Shown here: positions 12,262 to 23,766 of the stretch, piece by piece | How positions within the stretch are numbered: the stretch's first letter is position 1 | Layout: every line of letters begins with the position of its first letter | Assembly (NCBI GenBank): GCA_007922195.1 | Contig: ML681981.1 | Span: forward strand, 8,440,958 to 8,504,957 | Reading direction: 5' to 3' | DNA length: 64,000 nt | From: Podocnemis expansa | Taxonomy: Eukaryota; Chordata; Testudines; Podocnemididae | The notes under the pieces: generated by a model | Databases searched by the model: none | Told to the model about the DNA's origin: nothing | Seen by the model: only the letters and a program-made list of their open reading frames with translations | Position numbers and translations under genes: made by a program

Positions 12262-12526
12262 CAGTATTGCCACCTCAAGCGATCAAAAATCGTGATATTG
12301 GTCTAAAAAATCATGAGATAAAAATACATTGGCGTTTTTTAATGTGTTCTGGTTTGTAAACCTTTGGGATACCTTCAGGTTGCTCTACTAATATTTTTTT
12401 CTTTTTTTTTTTTTTTAAATAAGAGTGGAGACCCCAAACAGTCACATAACATCTGGAGCTAAGGCTTTAAGTGAACCACAAAATACTGTGAAACCTGCAA
12501 TAAAATTGGAAGAGTTGGCAACATTG
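12262..12526. mobile_element. hAT-like MITE with CAGTATTGCCACCTC ends
   Basis: The left end CAGTATTGCCACCTC pairs with the right end GAGTTGGCAACATTG, whose reverse complement CAATGTTGCCAACTC agrees at 12 of 15 positions. The interior holds ATCATGAGAT and a T-tract near 12400-12416. The flanks (GTTAAACA and CTAACACT) match poorly, so the target duplication has decayed or an end is off by a few bases. Confidence 0.6.
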
Positions 12527-13560
12527 CTAACACTGAATGAGCAGTTGCTGCCTTTTTAAATGGGCAAGAGGAGAATGCATAAATCAGCAAAGGTGTAGGG
12601 CCTTCAAGGGTTTCTAGGGAAAATTCAAGTTGGTGTAATTGAAGGTTTAGGCTAAAGTAAAATGAGTAAATCGCTATAGAAGTGGGGGTGTAGCATGTAT
12701 GGATTCCTCTAAGAAATAAATGCAGATGGAAAAAGTAATAGTGATGTAATAAACAGAGAACTAAACAAAACAGCAGTTTGTCTGAAGCTCTTGCACAGAG
12801 GAAATGGCAACCTTGCTGTTTTCAGTGATCTTCCACCTAGAATCATAAGATATTATGTCATTTTTAATAAGATGTAAATAGTACTAACCCTGTATTAACC
12901 CACACGAGAACTCTGAGTTAGAAGAGACCATTTTATTCCTGATTCTCTAAAAATCATTCCCTTCACCCATGTTTTTGTTTGCTGTGAGAATTTAAAATAA
13001 GTAGAAGCTCCCAAAAATGTAGCAAGACATCTTTTATCCTTCTGGTCACACCATTCTGTTGTTTGCCTGGATCACAAATAAGTTGAGCTACATTCCTCTG
13101 TATCAAGGAAACAATCCAGATCATTTGCCTCTTTGAGGAGAACCCACTTTTGGAAAAATACACAGAGGACAATACAGCGGAGCACTCATCATTCCTCCTT
13201 ACTTTAGAATGTAGTGGTAGCAATCTGGGTTGTTTGAGAAGTAGCTATAATTAACAAGTTAATGTGTGGCTTCATTCATTTTTCCAGTGCACCTCCTTGT
13301 TGTAAGTTGTACACATCTAATGTATAGATATAAAAAATTCTCTCTTCTGACGTGCAGCTGGAAGACCAAAGAAGAGGGAGAGAATTCCTGTATGACCCAT
13401 ATCCTCCTACTGCCTCTCTTGTGGAGGTTTTGTGGGGAAACACCTTCCACCCCCCAAAGAGGCAACATGACAGAGAGCCTGGGGAGGAGATTCTGGACTG
13501 TGCCTTGACAGTGGGAGTAATCAAGGGGGCGTGTGTGGCTCATGCAAGCACCTGAGAAAT
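12527..13560. other. No gene recognised
   Basis: ORFs overlap on both strands around 13260-13560 but none has a recognisable domain. Overlapping openness on both strands argues against coding. Confidence 0.5.
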
Positions 13561-14040
13561 TGTAAGAAGATGTTCAAACCACAGCTGGTCAGATTTTTTG
13601 TTTTCCACCACCTGGAGGAAAATTTACTTTTCAGCCAAAAATCAAATGTTTTAATCTGGAAATGCTGCTATGGTACGTCACGGGAGTTGTTTCCCTGTCC
13701 TCTCCCATTCTCCTCTATGAGTGAGGCTAGACTACATCTCCCATGATGCAGCACTGAGTCACCTCTGGCTGAATTTTTGTGGTTCATCATGGAAGTCCCA
13801 GTTCTGTTGCACGTCTTGAGAGATGTGGTCCAGCTCTAGCGGCATTTGGACTACACCACCTATGAAGCACTTGTAGCAGCATTTCTGAACTGAAAGTTTT
13901 AGTTTTTAGCCAAAAAGTTTTTCAGATGAGTTTTTGATAAAATGTCAAACATTTCCATACAAACAAACACTTTTATTGAGGAAAAATGTCAAAACCCAAT
14001 TTCCCACTGAAAACTACTTTGGAAGATTTTTGACCTGACC
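13561..14040. repeat. Candidate dispersed repeat rich in TTTTCAGCCAAAAA words
   Basis: Motifs such as TTTTCAGCCAAAAATC and TTTTAGCCAAAAAGTT at the two sides enclose a segment with CTACATCTCCCATGATGCA and, further on, GACTACACCACCTATGAAGC. This looks like an old composite non-coding repeat. A similar AT-rich theme appears near 43080-43150. No TIR or TSD could be set. Confidence 0.3.
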
Positions 14041-14928
14041 ACCTTGGGACAGAGGTAGTGGGGAAAGGAGCTGCTGGGAGACCACAAAAGTGAAACGGCT
14101 TCTTCTTCTCATCTCACCAAAATGAGATGAATAATGGCAGTGAAAGACATCACTGCTGGGAACTCCGGGGCAGAATTCCCAGCCATGAATGCTGAACTTC
14201 CTGCTCCCTGCTGCTGCAGCACTGATGGGGACTTCCTGAGTTTTCTTACCAGCAGTCCTTTTATTTGCTGCTCAGAAGGAGGGAAGAGGAGGTAGGGCGT
14301 AGGACTCCCTTCTCACAGGAGCCCCTGGGGTTGAGAGTTTGGTTGCACAATTTACTTTGCTTTTTTCAACCACCAGCACACAGCCGTCTTGAATATCCTT
14401 ATTTGTTGAAACATCAACCCTTGGGCACTCCCAGCTGTGACATCCGAAACTCAGTTTTCTCAACTCCAGAGCATTGCTCCTTGAAGTGCTTCCTGCTAGA
14501 GGCACTATTTTAAAGGTGGTGATGAGAAATGACAGCTTTCCAGGGTTTTAGGCAGATGTAGGTGGGCCAAATGCCAAGGTGTTTCACATACTCCTCCAAA
14601 GTCCAAAAGAAGCATAAAAACAAAGAATCTGCTGCGTGGCAGTGGAGTATGAGGGAATGTTATGGAAAATCCTGTGCAGGGAAATTCCACAGTCCCCACC
14701 CACACTACAGAGGTCTCTGACAGATCTCTACAGTTTTATCATGGAGGAGGGACTGTGGGCATGGTGAGTGAATCTCAGGGACATAGCTAAGTCGTTCGCA
14801 ACCAGCTACTGTTCTGTTTTATGCTTCTAGATGGTTCTATAGCTTTTATTATGTTGTAAGAGGCTTGAGAGGCGTATCATGAAGCTTGATATTGTTATTG
14901 CTTTCTTTTGTGTCCTATGAGTATTATC
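14041..14928. other. No gene recognised
   Basis: Short ORFs on both strands and no named repeat. Confidence 0.5.
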
Positions 14929-14937
14929 GTAGTTTAT

Positions 14938-15071
14938 TGCCAAGATCCAAAGGGGATCCATGTTGGTCTAGTTCAGTAAAACAAACAAACAAGTCCTGTG
15001 CCACTTAAAGACTAACACATGTATTTTTAAATAGATTTGTTAGTCTTCAAGTGCCACAGGACTCCTTGACT
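14938..15071. mobile_element. PLE-derived inverted unit (two 3' tails head to head) with 9-bp TSD
   Basis: The left half is a minus-oriented PLE tail with its terminal extension (CCAAAGGGG, GGTCTAGTTCAGTAAAAC, CAAGTCCTGTGCCAC, TTAAAGACTAACA). The right half is a plus-oriented tail (TTTGTTAGTCTTCAAGTGCC, ACAGGACTCCTTG). The arms can form a ~30-bp hairpin around about 14 bp. Direct repeats GTAGTTTAT flank it at 14929-14937 and 15072-15080. It has no coding capacity; the enzymes would come from a full PLE such as the one at 57.3-59.0 kb. Confidence 0.7.
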
Positions 15072-15080
15072 GTAGTTTAT

Positions 15081-16090
15081 AGAGACCAAGCAAAATCAAG
15101 GTCCCATCATGAAAAGTATTGTTCACACACTGGGAAAGAAAAAAAAAATCCTTGTCCCAACAAGCTTGCACTCTAAATAGACAAGAGGTATGGGAAAGAA
15201 GCTATAATACACAAGTAGAGTGAGTGTGATTTTCACTGACACTGTAATTAATCTAATATATCTATATCGTGCAAAGATATTTTAAATACTGAGTATGTTC
15301 ATGGCAAGATTTCAGCATGATGTTTTAAAAAAATTAAAAATAGAGAGAGAACAATTTACCCCTCACCAAAACTTCATTAATAGCCACTTGGTTGTTTTTT
15401 TCACAGTTCTGACTGTACCTTCAGCCTCTGCACAATAGGCATCAGATGGTATTCTTTGGTTGATGGCTGGGTTGCTGGTTAATTAATAGGCTTGCTCATT
15501 AGTTGGGTTTTTTAACAGTATACTTTATTTCCACTATAATAACCATTTCAAAAATTTCTTTCTACTCTGAAAAACATACATTTCTTATTTGAGACTGTTA
15601 ACGAATGTGTCTACATGGTTACCCTTGTCAATATCCTTTAATTTTTTAATGAATGTTTAAGTGGCTGATAGCACTGAATCTTAAACTATAAGGACTGATA
15701 TATTTCATTTTTATAATTTCAAGGCATAGCAACAGTGTTCACCTATCTCAGGAATATATCTATGTTGGCTGCAGGCACTGAAACATATCACGCAAGTGTT
15801 GCAGCAAGACAAAGGTGAATGTCACCATTCAGTAAATGAACAGCATTTCCTGTTGATGATTCATACAGACACATTGCATTTGGCTCCAAAATATATGGCT
15901 CTGAACGCAGAAAACAGCTAATTATGACACATCCTGGACACCTTCCACAGAACAATGTTTTATGTGGAGCAAACACTTGATTGTTTTATGACTACGATAG
16001 GTTTACCTTGTGACAAATAATACAGTCATGTCCAGACATATAAATATGTAAGTTGTTACACGCAAAAAGTCTATATATTCTTATCACAGT
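15081..16090. other. No gene recognised
   Basis: AT-rich, with no domain-bearing ORF. Confidence 0.55.
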
Positions 16091-16094
16091 CATA

Positions 16095-16340
16095 CATGCT
16101 AAAGCTAAAAAGGAGTACAGTGATCATCCAATCTGACTTTTGCATAATATGGGTCACAGAACTTCCCCAGAACAATTCCTGTGTGAATTAGAGTGCATAC
16201 ACAGCAGACAATCTTGATATAAAATTCAGCAGTGATGGAGAATCCATTGAAACCTTCAGTAAACTGCTACAGTGGTTAGTTAACTTAGCTTCAACTTCTA
16301 GTCATCATTGGTTCTTGGTATACCTTTGTTTAACCGTACC
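16095..16340 (-). mobile_element. CR1 LINE 3'-region fragment
   Basis: On the plus strand it reads GTGATCATCCAATCTGAC, CACAGAACTTCCCCAGAACA, AGTGATGGAGAATCCATTG, then TAGCTTCAACTTCTAGTCAT. These are reverse-complement landmarks of a CR1 3' untranslated/C-terminal region. It is truncated and non-coding. Confidence 0.6.
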
Positions 16341-17716
16341 TCTAGGTAGGCTATAGAGGCCATCATTAGTATTACAGTCTCAGACTTCCATAGTTTCAGC
16401 TCCATTTTGCTGGCCAATGTGGACTCTCAGTATGTTAAAATGGTTTCTGCTCTAAAGAATTTACAATTTAAGGGAACATCATGTTCTTTCAGTTACATGG
16501 CGCAGTAGGTACCCAAAAGTGAACATTTAGATAGGGTACTACACAGAAGTCCCATATACTGTACTCGTTGATCTTTTGAATATAATTTGACATGGAATTC
16601 AGTCTTTTGGAACATTTTGCTAGAAGCTGAATTCTGCAATACAATGGAATGCTTTGGTAGTTTCTGCTTTTAATCCAAGGAAATTTTACAATTTTACAAT
16701 TTTTACAATTTCTGTGTTGTGCCAAGGCTGGTCAAGCTTGAGGTTTACAATCTTTTGCTATGTGTCCTCTATTTAAATTTCCTTACATACTAGTGCATCA
16801 TGTATGCTAATTATTTTTTCAATTTTGTTCCTGAGTTACCAAGCTGCCTAGGGGTCTGTGTTGGCCTCTAACTTTTCATTATTACTGTGGATTTTCAGAC
16901 TTCAGTCCTTTGCTTTCATGTTTGTGGATTATTATATGAAGAGGATGGCTAGATCTATCTCTCTCCTCAACACCTTTCTGCAGAAAACTCAATAATGTTA
17001 ACTTGTCTGGCGGAGATTAGATGGCTCGGAGCTGTTTGATGCACACAAGAAAGCAAGACATAAAATAATTTCATGGGCAAGAAAAAGCAGAAAATGTATG
17101 TGCTTTTCTTAAGGCTGTGGCCAGTATTTTTTTTTTTTGTTAAAGTTACCTTGTTTTTAAGATTCTTGGCATTTTTAGTATTACTTTAAGGTTGTGTTTA
17201 TTGTTTTTTTAATGTAATTTATAGAGGACCCCTCCCTGAGGAAACTAGATATTCTACTTGAAGACTGATTTATCCTCCAAAAGAATTTCCTCAATTGTCC
17301 TGCATTACCTGGCTACTCTTGATCTTGTCCACAGTAATCTGAACTCCTTCTGTCTACAAGTCTGACCAGAACAATCACTTTTGGGTGAAACTATTGAGGA
17401 AGAATAGGCCTGTTTGGGTAAAACGCTTGCTGACTCATAACTTGGCACAAGACTGAAGCTTTATTGAGGTTTACTGTAGTACAATTAACCTTTCACTCAG
17501 CTATTTTCATGTCCACACATATGTCAGTTACCTGGTGATGCCAAGATTTAAAGTGAATAGGTCAAAATGTTACAAGAAAAACTGTTCTGAAACTTCCAGT
17601 CCAGCTCTGAAAACTCAAAAGCTTCAGCTATGATTTGGATAAGGAAAAAGCGTGAGTGCTCCTTGAGCCATCCCTCTGACAGTTCTTGGAGCTATCTCCC
17701 TGTTTGCCACTGGTGT
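16341..17716. other. No gene recognised
   Basis: Unassigned; an ACAATTTT-type short tandem repeat occurs near 16688-16715 and a T run near 17131-17139. Confidence 0.5.
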
Positions 17717-17724
17717 TTCTTGGG

Positions 17725-17912
17725 CAGTGGTTTTCAAACTTTTTTCCCTCGGGACCCAGTTGAAAAAAATAGTTTGTGCCCACAAATCAACAATTACATC
17801 TTTGAGCAATGCATTCCAGTCTTTTGATGGTGGCAGCAGGGGGTGCTGCAACCCAGTGCCTGAGGGTCTATGACCCAGTACTGGGTCCTGACCCATAGTT
17901 TGCAAACTGCTG
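17725..17912. mobile_element. hAT-type MITE, 188 bp (family shared with 54142-54329)
   Basis: Ends are CAGTGGTTTTCAAACTTTTT and TAGTTTGCAAACTGCTG (inverted). The flanking 8-mers TTCTTGGG (17717-17724) and TTCTAGGG (17913-17920) differ at one base, the hAT-length duplication. The interior words TTTGAGCAATGCATTC and GGTGGCAGCAG recur in the copy at 54.1 kb, which has exactly the same length. Confidence 0.85.
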
Positions 17913-17920
17913 TTCTAGGG

Positions 17921-19830
17921 GGCTGTGATTGTGGTGTTTGAAATAATCTAGTCAATTCAGAGGTGATTCTGAAACTGCAGAAGGTGAAAAGGTGAGCCAT
18001 ATGTTGAACTTCAAGAAACATAGTTATTTTATAGTTAAATCTCCCTTTTTGCAATCTAGGGTTATAAGGCAGAAACCATCATACTGCTCACACATGGATT
18101 TGTAGATGAGATTTATATAGTCCATGCCTTGTAGACCATCATTGAGACTACTGCAGTGCTCTCATTCTAGGACTTTATGCCACTTGTGCATATAGAGCTT
18201 GCTGCAAAACTTTAAGCCTGTCATTTGAACAAAACATACAGAGCAAATTTTCCTAGTGTTGAAGAATGTGTATGGCTCTTCTTTTACACAGCATTTTAGT
18301 ACAAAGTACTGTAGTATTTATTGTTAAGAAAATTTCCAAACAAATAGCCCTTAGTGATGTTCAGAGACACCTTACATTTCTAGTTTTGTTTTTGTTTTTC
18401 CCTCTCCCTTGCCTCCCTTCCGACCTCTGCTACACATGGTAAATGTACCAGTGTGCTTTTGAGAGTGGGAGTTCACTATTATCTAATACAAGAAAAAAAT
18501 GCATTTGTTGGTAGAAATGTTGCAGTTTTACTGTTTTGAATATTTCCAAATTGTAACCTTTTGTGGAGAACTTTCAGTTTTGCAAACTGAAAATTAACGC
18601 TGCCTGTCCCCTCTGTTCCTCATGTGCCTAGGAATAGCCTGAAATCTATGCACCCAGTTTATCTCTAGGGGATACTGTCTGGTGTAGCATTTCACTGTTT
18701 AAGATTTTACCTAACTGCTTGCAGCCTAATGACCTTTGGATGGAAGCCTGCGCTCATAGTTGCTTTGTTTTTTCCTAATGACTAAGGGTATCCATAACAT
18801 CTCTACCACACTGAGATTAACAACCATGTTTAAAAACTGAGCAGCAGATTCCACTCTGACTCTGCAAAGCATTTATAACGCACTTTAAATGGCCCCTTTA
18901 AGAATTCTTGTGCAGGTGATCTAGACTTGCTGTAGTGCCTTCTTACACCATCCCCTTGTTTGGTCTGATCTGTATCATAAGCATAAAAGGGACATTGGCT
19001 GGGGCATTCCTATGTCCCCATGATCCTCAGCTTCTGGAGTGACCAACTGGAGCTATGAGCTGCAAGAATGAGATTGAGCAGACTTCAGGCTGCCCTACAC
19101 CGCATGTGTGACAGGTGTGGCATCTGTTTGTTCAGAACCTGGAATGAAGCCAGGGTGACTTTGCACCACCCTCGTCTAGAGCTGTACAAAGGCTGGACTG
19201 CAAGTAGTAATTGGAAAGACTTATTCTGCTTCAGAAAGAATAAAACTGCTGATTTAGAGCCAACAATGTGATTATGAAACCAGCTCTGAAAAATAACTGG
19301 AAAATCCCCATTTTAATGAAATCAATGAGATGAGATTTGTTCTGATGCTTAATGCAAGTGTAACTAGCGTTTTTATTGGTCATTTGGTTAGAGAGTTTCT
19401 TTTCGTTTAACTTTCTGGTTTTCCTGGTTGGGGGGAATGAGGCAATTTGAGAAGGAAAGCAAAATCAGACATTTACACCATATTATTTGCTCAGGAAACC
19501 AGATGAGCTCATTTAGAAGAGAACTTTAAACAACTTGTCAAGCTGGTTAAAAAGTAGCCGGGTGGGGATGAGTTAGGCCTCTTTGCCCCAGACTGGTTTG
19601 CAGGCTGGGGACCAATGAGCATAATGGCAGTACACTGTTTTCAGCTGATAATTTCAGCATTGTTTTTTGAATAGTTCAGAGCAGGGCTGATAAGTGCTGG
19701 GAAATACCAAGCTGTGACAAAGTGCAGAGAGCTTACTCTGGATCCAGCAGACACCCCTTGGGTAATATAACGGGTCCCCTCAAAGAAACAAGGAATGTAA
19801 TGACCTGATTTAAAAGGGCTCTAAACATCT
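17921..19830. other. No gene recognised
   Basis: Unassigned; ORFs under 90 codons without motifs. Confidence 0.55.
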
Positions 19831-19915
19831 GTAACCCCCATTGATTCCAGTATGAGCTTTGGGTGCTCAGCATCAAGAAAATCAGATAATGGAAGAACTT
19901 TAAATCCAGGCACTT
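19831..19915. repeat. Fragment of a dispersed GGTGCTCAGCA repeat
   Basis: CCCCCATTGATTCCAGTATG, GAGCTTTGGGTGCTCAGCA and AAAATCAGATAATGG form a short word set that also appears, diverged and inverted, near 29245-29300 (CTGATCTTCTGAGGTGCTGA). I read it as an old dispersed repeat of unknown class. Confidence 0.35.
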
Positions 19916-22050
19916 TCCGCAGATGGGAAAGATATGGTAAAGAGTTAGCCTTTGGGAAGGCATGCTAAACTAAGAGACACTGATTTTTGTTACAGCCTGG
20001 CCAAGCCTTTTTGTTTTGTTTGAAAGCCTTTTGCCTGTTGATAAGGAACAGGTGTGATGAACAACCAGCATGTTTATCTTTTCATCTCCTTGCCCCATTA
20101 TGGTGCACTAAGACTGCATTGCTGTTCTGCTAGCTTTGATGTTTGAAATAGCAATGATGCTATATCTTCACTTTTCTTGGTTTGCTGAAGGGCATCAACA
20201 CAATTGTTGGAGGGCAACATAAGGCAGAAACCAGAATGGTCACTTCCCCTCTCTCATCTAAAATGGTGAACCAGAATCTGAGTCTATTTTTCTTGGTTTT
20301 CTTCCTCAACCTGCATACCTGGCAGGCTTCCCTGAGCCACGCTTCCTAGCTCCAAGTACAGAAATTGTTACATCCTGAGCATGTGGGCAAGGCCTGCCAG
20401 CCATACAGCTGGCAAAGAATTCTCTGTATTAATTCGTTTGGTGGAATCCTCCTTCTCTAGTATGCCATCACTGGCCACTGGGGATATTTTCACCTAGCAG
20501 TCAACATCCTTCAGTGATTTCTATAGAAACTCTATACCTAGGGCTTGTGTTTGGGGAAGTGGGGAAGAGATCATTTCACGGGGGTTTGTATTTTTAGCAA
20601 TTTTTGAGTTCTATGAAAACACAAGAGTGTTTGAATGCCTCTTTGTATGTTCACACAGTACTGTTTCAAACTGCGCTGTGCTCATGTGCACTAGCAAACC
20701 TTTTAGTGAGCACCGGGCGGGTCTATAAACATAGACCAACTAATATGCTACATGTTAGTTGTCTTTTTCTATGGCATTTTAAAAGCAACAGGCTTGGATT
20801 ATATAATTGAATCTTGAGAGTCAAAAGCCATTTTAATACTTCTAGTTAGGTGGCTCCCCCCCTTCTGGCACCACAGTATGAATAAATGGGACAGTTGCAT
20901 GGTTTGTACCTTACCACTATCAGAATTTTGGTGATTCTTTGAATTTCCATTTGTGGAGAAGACAGCCGTACCATCTGTATGTTGGCTGAATGTGGTTGAT
21001 GGTTAAATGCAGTCCACTACCAATGGGGAAAACAGAATCCTACGATGTCTTTGGTTGCTTTTTCAATCAAGTCTTTGTTTGGGATGTTGTAGGAGGACCA
21101 CAAATCAAGCCATGAGTGCTAGCATCCTTCCTCTTGGCCTGTAATATTGACATGCAGATCCAGAAAGGTTTCCTGGGTTTAAGTCAGGAGAGTGGTAGAG
21201 TGAACTGAGGTCTTGTAGTATTTGGCAGATCTAGAGCAGCCAGGGTTTTGCTGTATTCCTGGACCACACAGCAGTGTCTGCCTGCTGCTGGCTGGTGTGA
21301 TGCCCACTAAAACTGGGTGCCATGTTATTGGCACAGATTCAAGAGAACTACTAACAATTCTGAGTGTGGCATTGATTTCAGGATTAACAAGACTGGTGTC
21401 ATAGCTGCTGCACCAAACTGATGTGCAGTGCTGTACTCTTGACAAGATCGGGGCTTGGTATGGGCATTCAAAGTGTGTGTGCATCACATCCTTAGGATGT
21501 GTCAGCAGCCTTCTGACTGATGATAACCCTTCTCTTTATCTTTTTTTTGCCATGGTGCTGACAATAGCTTAGTGTCTGATCAAGAAAGACTCCAAGATAC
21601 CATGGACTCTGATCATATTAAAGAGGGAGACCACATGTTAGTGATCTTTAGAAATCACACTCCTGTAGTTTGTTTTACTGTTTCATATAAACAAGTCCTT
21701 AGATGCAAATTAGGGAGCAGGGATATTATTCATGCCAACAAACTAGACTGGGAAAGGGACGAAGTTGACCTGAATTGAGTAACCATTTTCACTGGTTTCC
21801 CCAGGGTTTACTGGTTAAACACCAATTTCATTATTTATTTATTTATTCATTTACAAACTGGGTGTGTTTCAGTATCAGTTGAAACCCCAAACCAGGTATC
21901 CGATCCATAACCAATCCAATAAACATTTTGTCAAAACCTTTTTATAGGTTACAAATAATTTTTGAAATATTGGGCAAGCAGCACCTCATATTTCCAGTGC
22001 AAAGTAAAAGCTGCTTTAGCCCAGCTGCACTCACAAGTAAACCATATGAA
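19916..22050. other. No gene recognised; ATTT short tandem near 21830-21850
   Basis: About 2 kb of unassigned sequence. The plus ORF 21222-21404 and the minus ORF 21179-21487 overlap each other and carry no domain. Confidence 0.55.
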
Positions 22051-22058
22051 GTTAAGTA

Positions 22059-22340
22059 TAGGGTTACCAGATGTCAGGCAAAAGGAGGACATGTCCTCCT
22101 TTTTACCTTCACGTCCTCCGTCTGGCAGGCATTTTAAAAATACATGATTTTCTCCGGCTTTTTACTTACAGGGGTTAAGGTATGCTGGAACACCACAGAA
22201 CACTGCATTTTTATGGGGAAGCGTGCCAGGGCCCCCTAAAAACAGAAAAATATTAATACATTTTCTCCATGTGTCCTCCAATGTCCTCCTTTGTGTACTT
22301 CCCTGTCCTCCTTTCCATGCTTTGGTATCTGGTAACCCTA
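22059..22340. mobile_element. hAT-type MITE, 282 bp (copy 1 of 2)
   Basis: Terminal inverted repeats are TAGGGTTACCAGAT / ATCTGGTAACCCTA plus an imperfect extension. The flanks GTTAAGTA (22051-22058) and GTTGAGTA (22341-22348) are an 8-bp duplication with one mismatch. AGGAGGACATGTCCTCC (short palindrome) lies next to the left TIR. The sister copy at 47599-47887 aligns throughout. No ORF of interest. Confidence 0.85.
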
Positions 22341-22503
22341 GTTGAGTAAAGATTTGCAAAAATGTGAAGGCAGCTCAAAAGGCTAAAGCCACTACATATG
22401 GAAAACCTCCTAAATTTGGGATATTTGATCAAAGGCCTTTGGGTCAGGCCATCCACTCTGGGGATTTTTCTGATCACTGTGGAGACAGTGCATTAATCCA
22501 GAC

Positions 22504-22984
22504 TTGCTGTTGCATGTGTGTGCCTTAAAGTATGATTGGGCGAGCCCCAGAACCCTCCTAATCAGACAGGGCCACCTCCTGCATGGCTGGACCCCCCACC
22601 TGCATGTCTGGGTCCCCTTCCCACACCCCAGCTCCTGCCCCCCAAACATCAGCCCACCACCCGCCTACTCTGCACCCCAGCTCTGGCCCCCAATATCCAT
22701 TCCTGTGTCCCCCAAATCCACCCCCAGCCCCCAATACCCACTCACAAAATCCACACCCAGCCCCCAGTACCCACCCCCAACTGAGGTGCTGCCAATAGCC
22801 CACCAGGACAAGCCGGGCCGCCCCAGCACTTACCACGTGCTGGGTCGAGAGACAGTGCAGCCTGCAGGATGTGCTTGGAGGCTTCTGCCTCCAAAGTGCA
22901 GTCTGCGCATGTGGAGGGGAGTGGGGCAAGCCCCCCGCCCCCCGCTTGCTGGAACGCTGCAGAATGCCTTTCTGTGGCCTGCTG
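22504..22984. other. C-rich, stop-poor block of unknown class
   Basis: The plus strand is C-rich (runs of CCCCCA, CCCAGCCCCC), so several frames stay open on both strands, up to 203 codons on plus (22504-23115). Proline-rich translations in all frames argue for composition and not coding. It adjoins the palindrome block at 22985-23125 and may be the interior of a larger hAT-related element. Confidence 0.45.
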
Positions 22985-23165
22985 TTTTTAGGGGCCCAAT
23001 TTTTGGGCCCCTAAAAATAGAAAATGGAACTAGAATGCTGCATTCTGGGGTCCTGAAATGCAGCATTCAGGCTCCATTTTCTATTTTTAGGGGGCCCAGA
23101 AAGCTGTGCCCCTAAAAATAGTGGGTCCCAGAATGGCGTTCTGCCACATTCCAGCCCACTTTAAC
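22985..23165. repeat. Cluster of hairpins related to the interior of the 22059/47599 hAT family
   Basis: Three nested or adjacent palindromes are visible: TTTTTAGGGGCCC / GGGCCCCTAAAAA (22985-23017); a ~42-bp arm pair at 23008-23049 and 23052-23093 with about 35 matches; and CTATTTTTAGGGG / CCCCTAAAAATAG (23081-23121). From 23081 to about 23165 the order TTTTTAGGGGGCCC, GTTCTG, CATTCCAGC, TTAACCCCTG matches the reverse complement of the interior of the 22059 MITE, so this is probably a relative in the opposite orientation. Confidence 0.6.
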
Positions 23166-23583
23166 CCCTGCTTTGAATACATAATCCTCTCCTCCAGCTT
23201 CCTTTTAGATCTCACATTCAGATCTCTCTCAGCCCCACCCTCTGCTCTATTATTTCCCCCTTCCCTCAGTACCAGCACCAGCAAAGAAGAATCTTTAAAA
23301 GTTTTGAGCTTCTCCTTTTTTCATGGAAAGATGAGACAGAGATCTAGAAAGTTTGCTACTCTGTTAACTGAGGTGCAGTCTTTTGCAGATGAGTGCACCA
23401 GTGTTTTTGAACCAGGATCTACGTTGTTTGGTTGACCTATGATGTTTAGGTGTTCAGGATCAGTTCAGATTAAGTTTGCAGTAAGAAGAGCTGTTCAGAT
23501 GTGGCACAAACAATATTGTGAATATCCAGCTTGAATTTTAAATAGTTTTTGGTTTATCAACCTTCATGTGACTTTTTAATTAA
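23166..23583. other. No gene recognised
   Basis: Unassigned; the 109-codon plus ORF here has no recognisable domain. Confidence 0.5.
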
Positions 23584-23595
23584 CTTCTGAATGCA

Positions 23596-23754
23596 AAACA
23601 AGTAAGGAGTCCAGAGGCACTTAAAGACTAACATTTGTTTACCTAATGAAGTGGGATTTTCTTCCACAAAAGCTCATATGATAGATAAATGTTAGGCACA
23701 GGACTCCTTGTTTTTTTGCTGAACTAGATTAACACAGCTACCCCTTTGGAACTT
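23596..23754. mobile_element. PLE-derived inverted unit with 12-bp TSD
   Basis: The left part is a minus PLE tail (AAACAAGTAAGGAGTCC, AGGCACTTAAAGACTAAC). The right part is a plus tail (CTAATGAAGTGGGATTTTC, AAAGCTCATATGAT, GGCACAGGACTCCTTG, then the extension CTAGATTAACACAGCTACCC). Both outer ends are therefore PLE 3' ends. The direct repeat CTTCTGAATGCA is perfect at 23584-23595 and 23755-23766. Here the extension is on the right, the mirror of the 14938 unit. Non-coding. Confidence 0.8.
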
Positions 23755-23766
23755 CTTCTGAATGCA

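Noticed and set aside
22504..23115. 203-codon plus ORF, the longest outside the LINEs
   Set aside because: Proline-rich in several frames on a C-rich strand, with overlapping ORFs on both strands; it runs into hAT-related palindromes.
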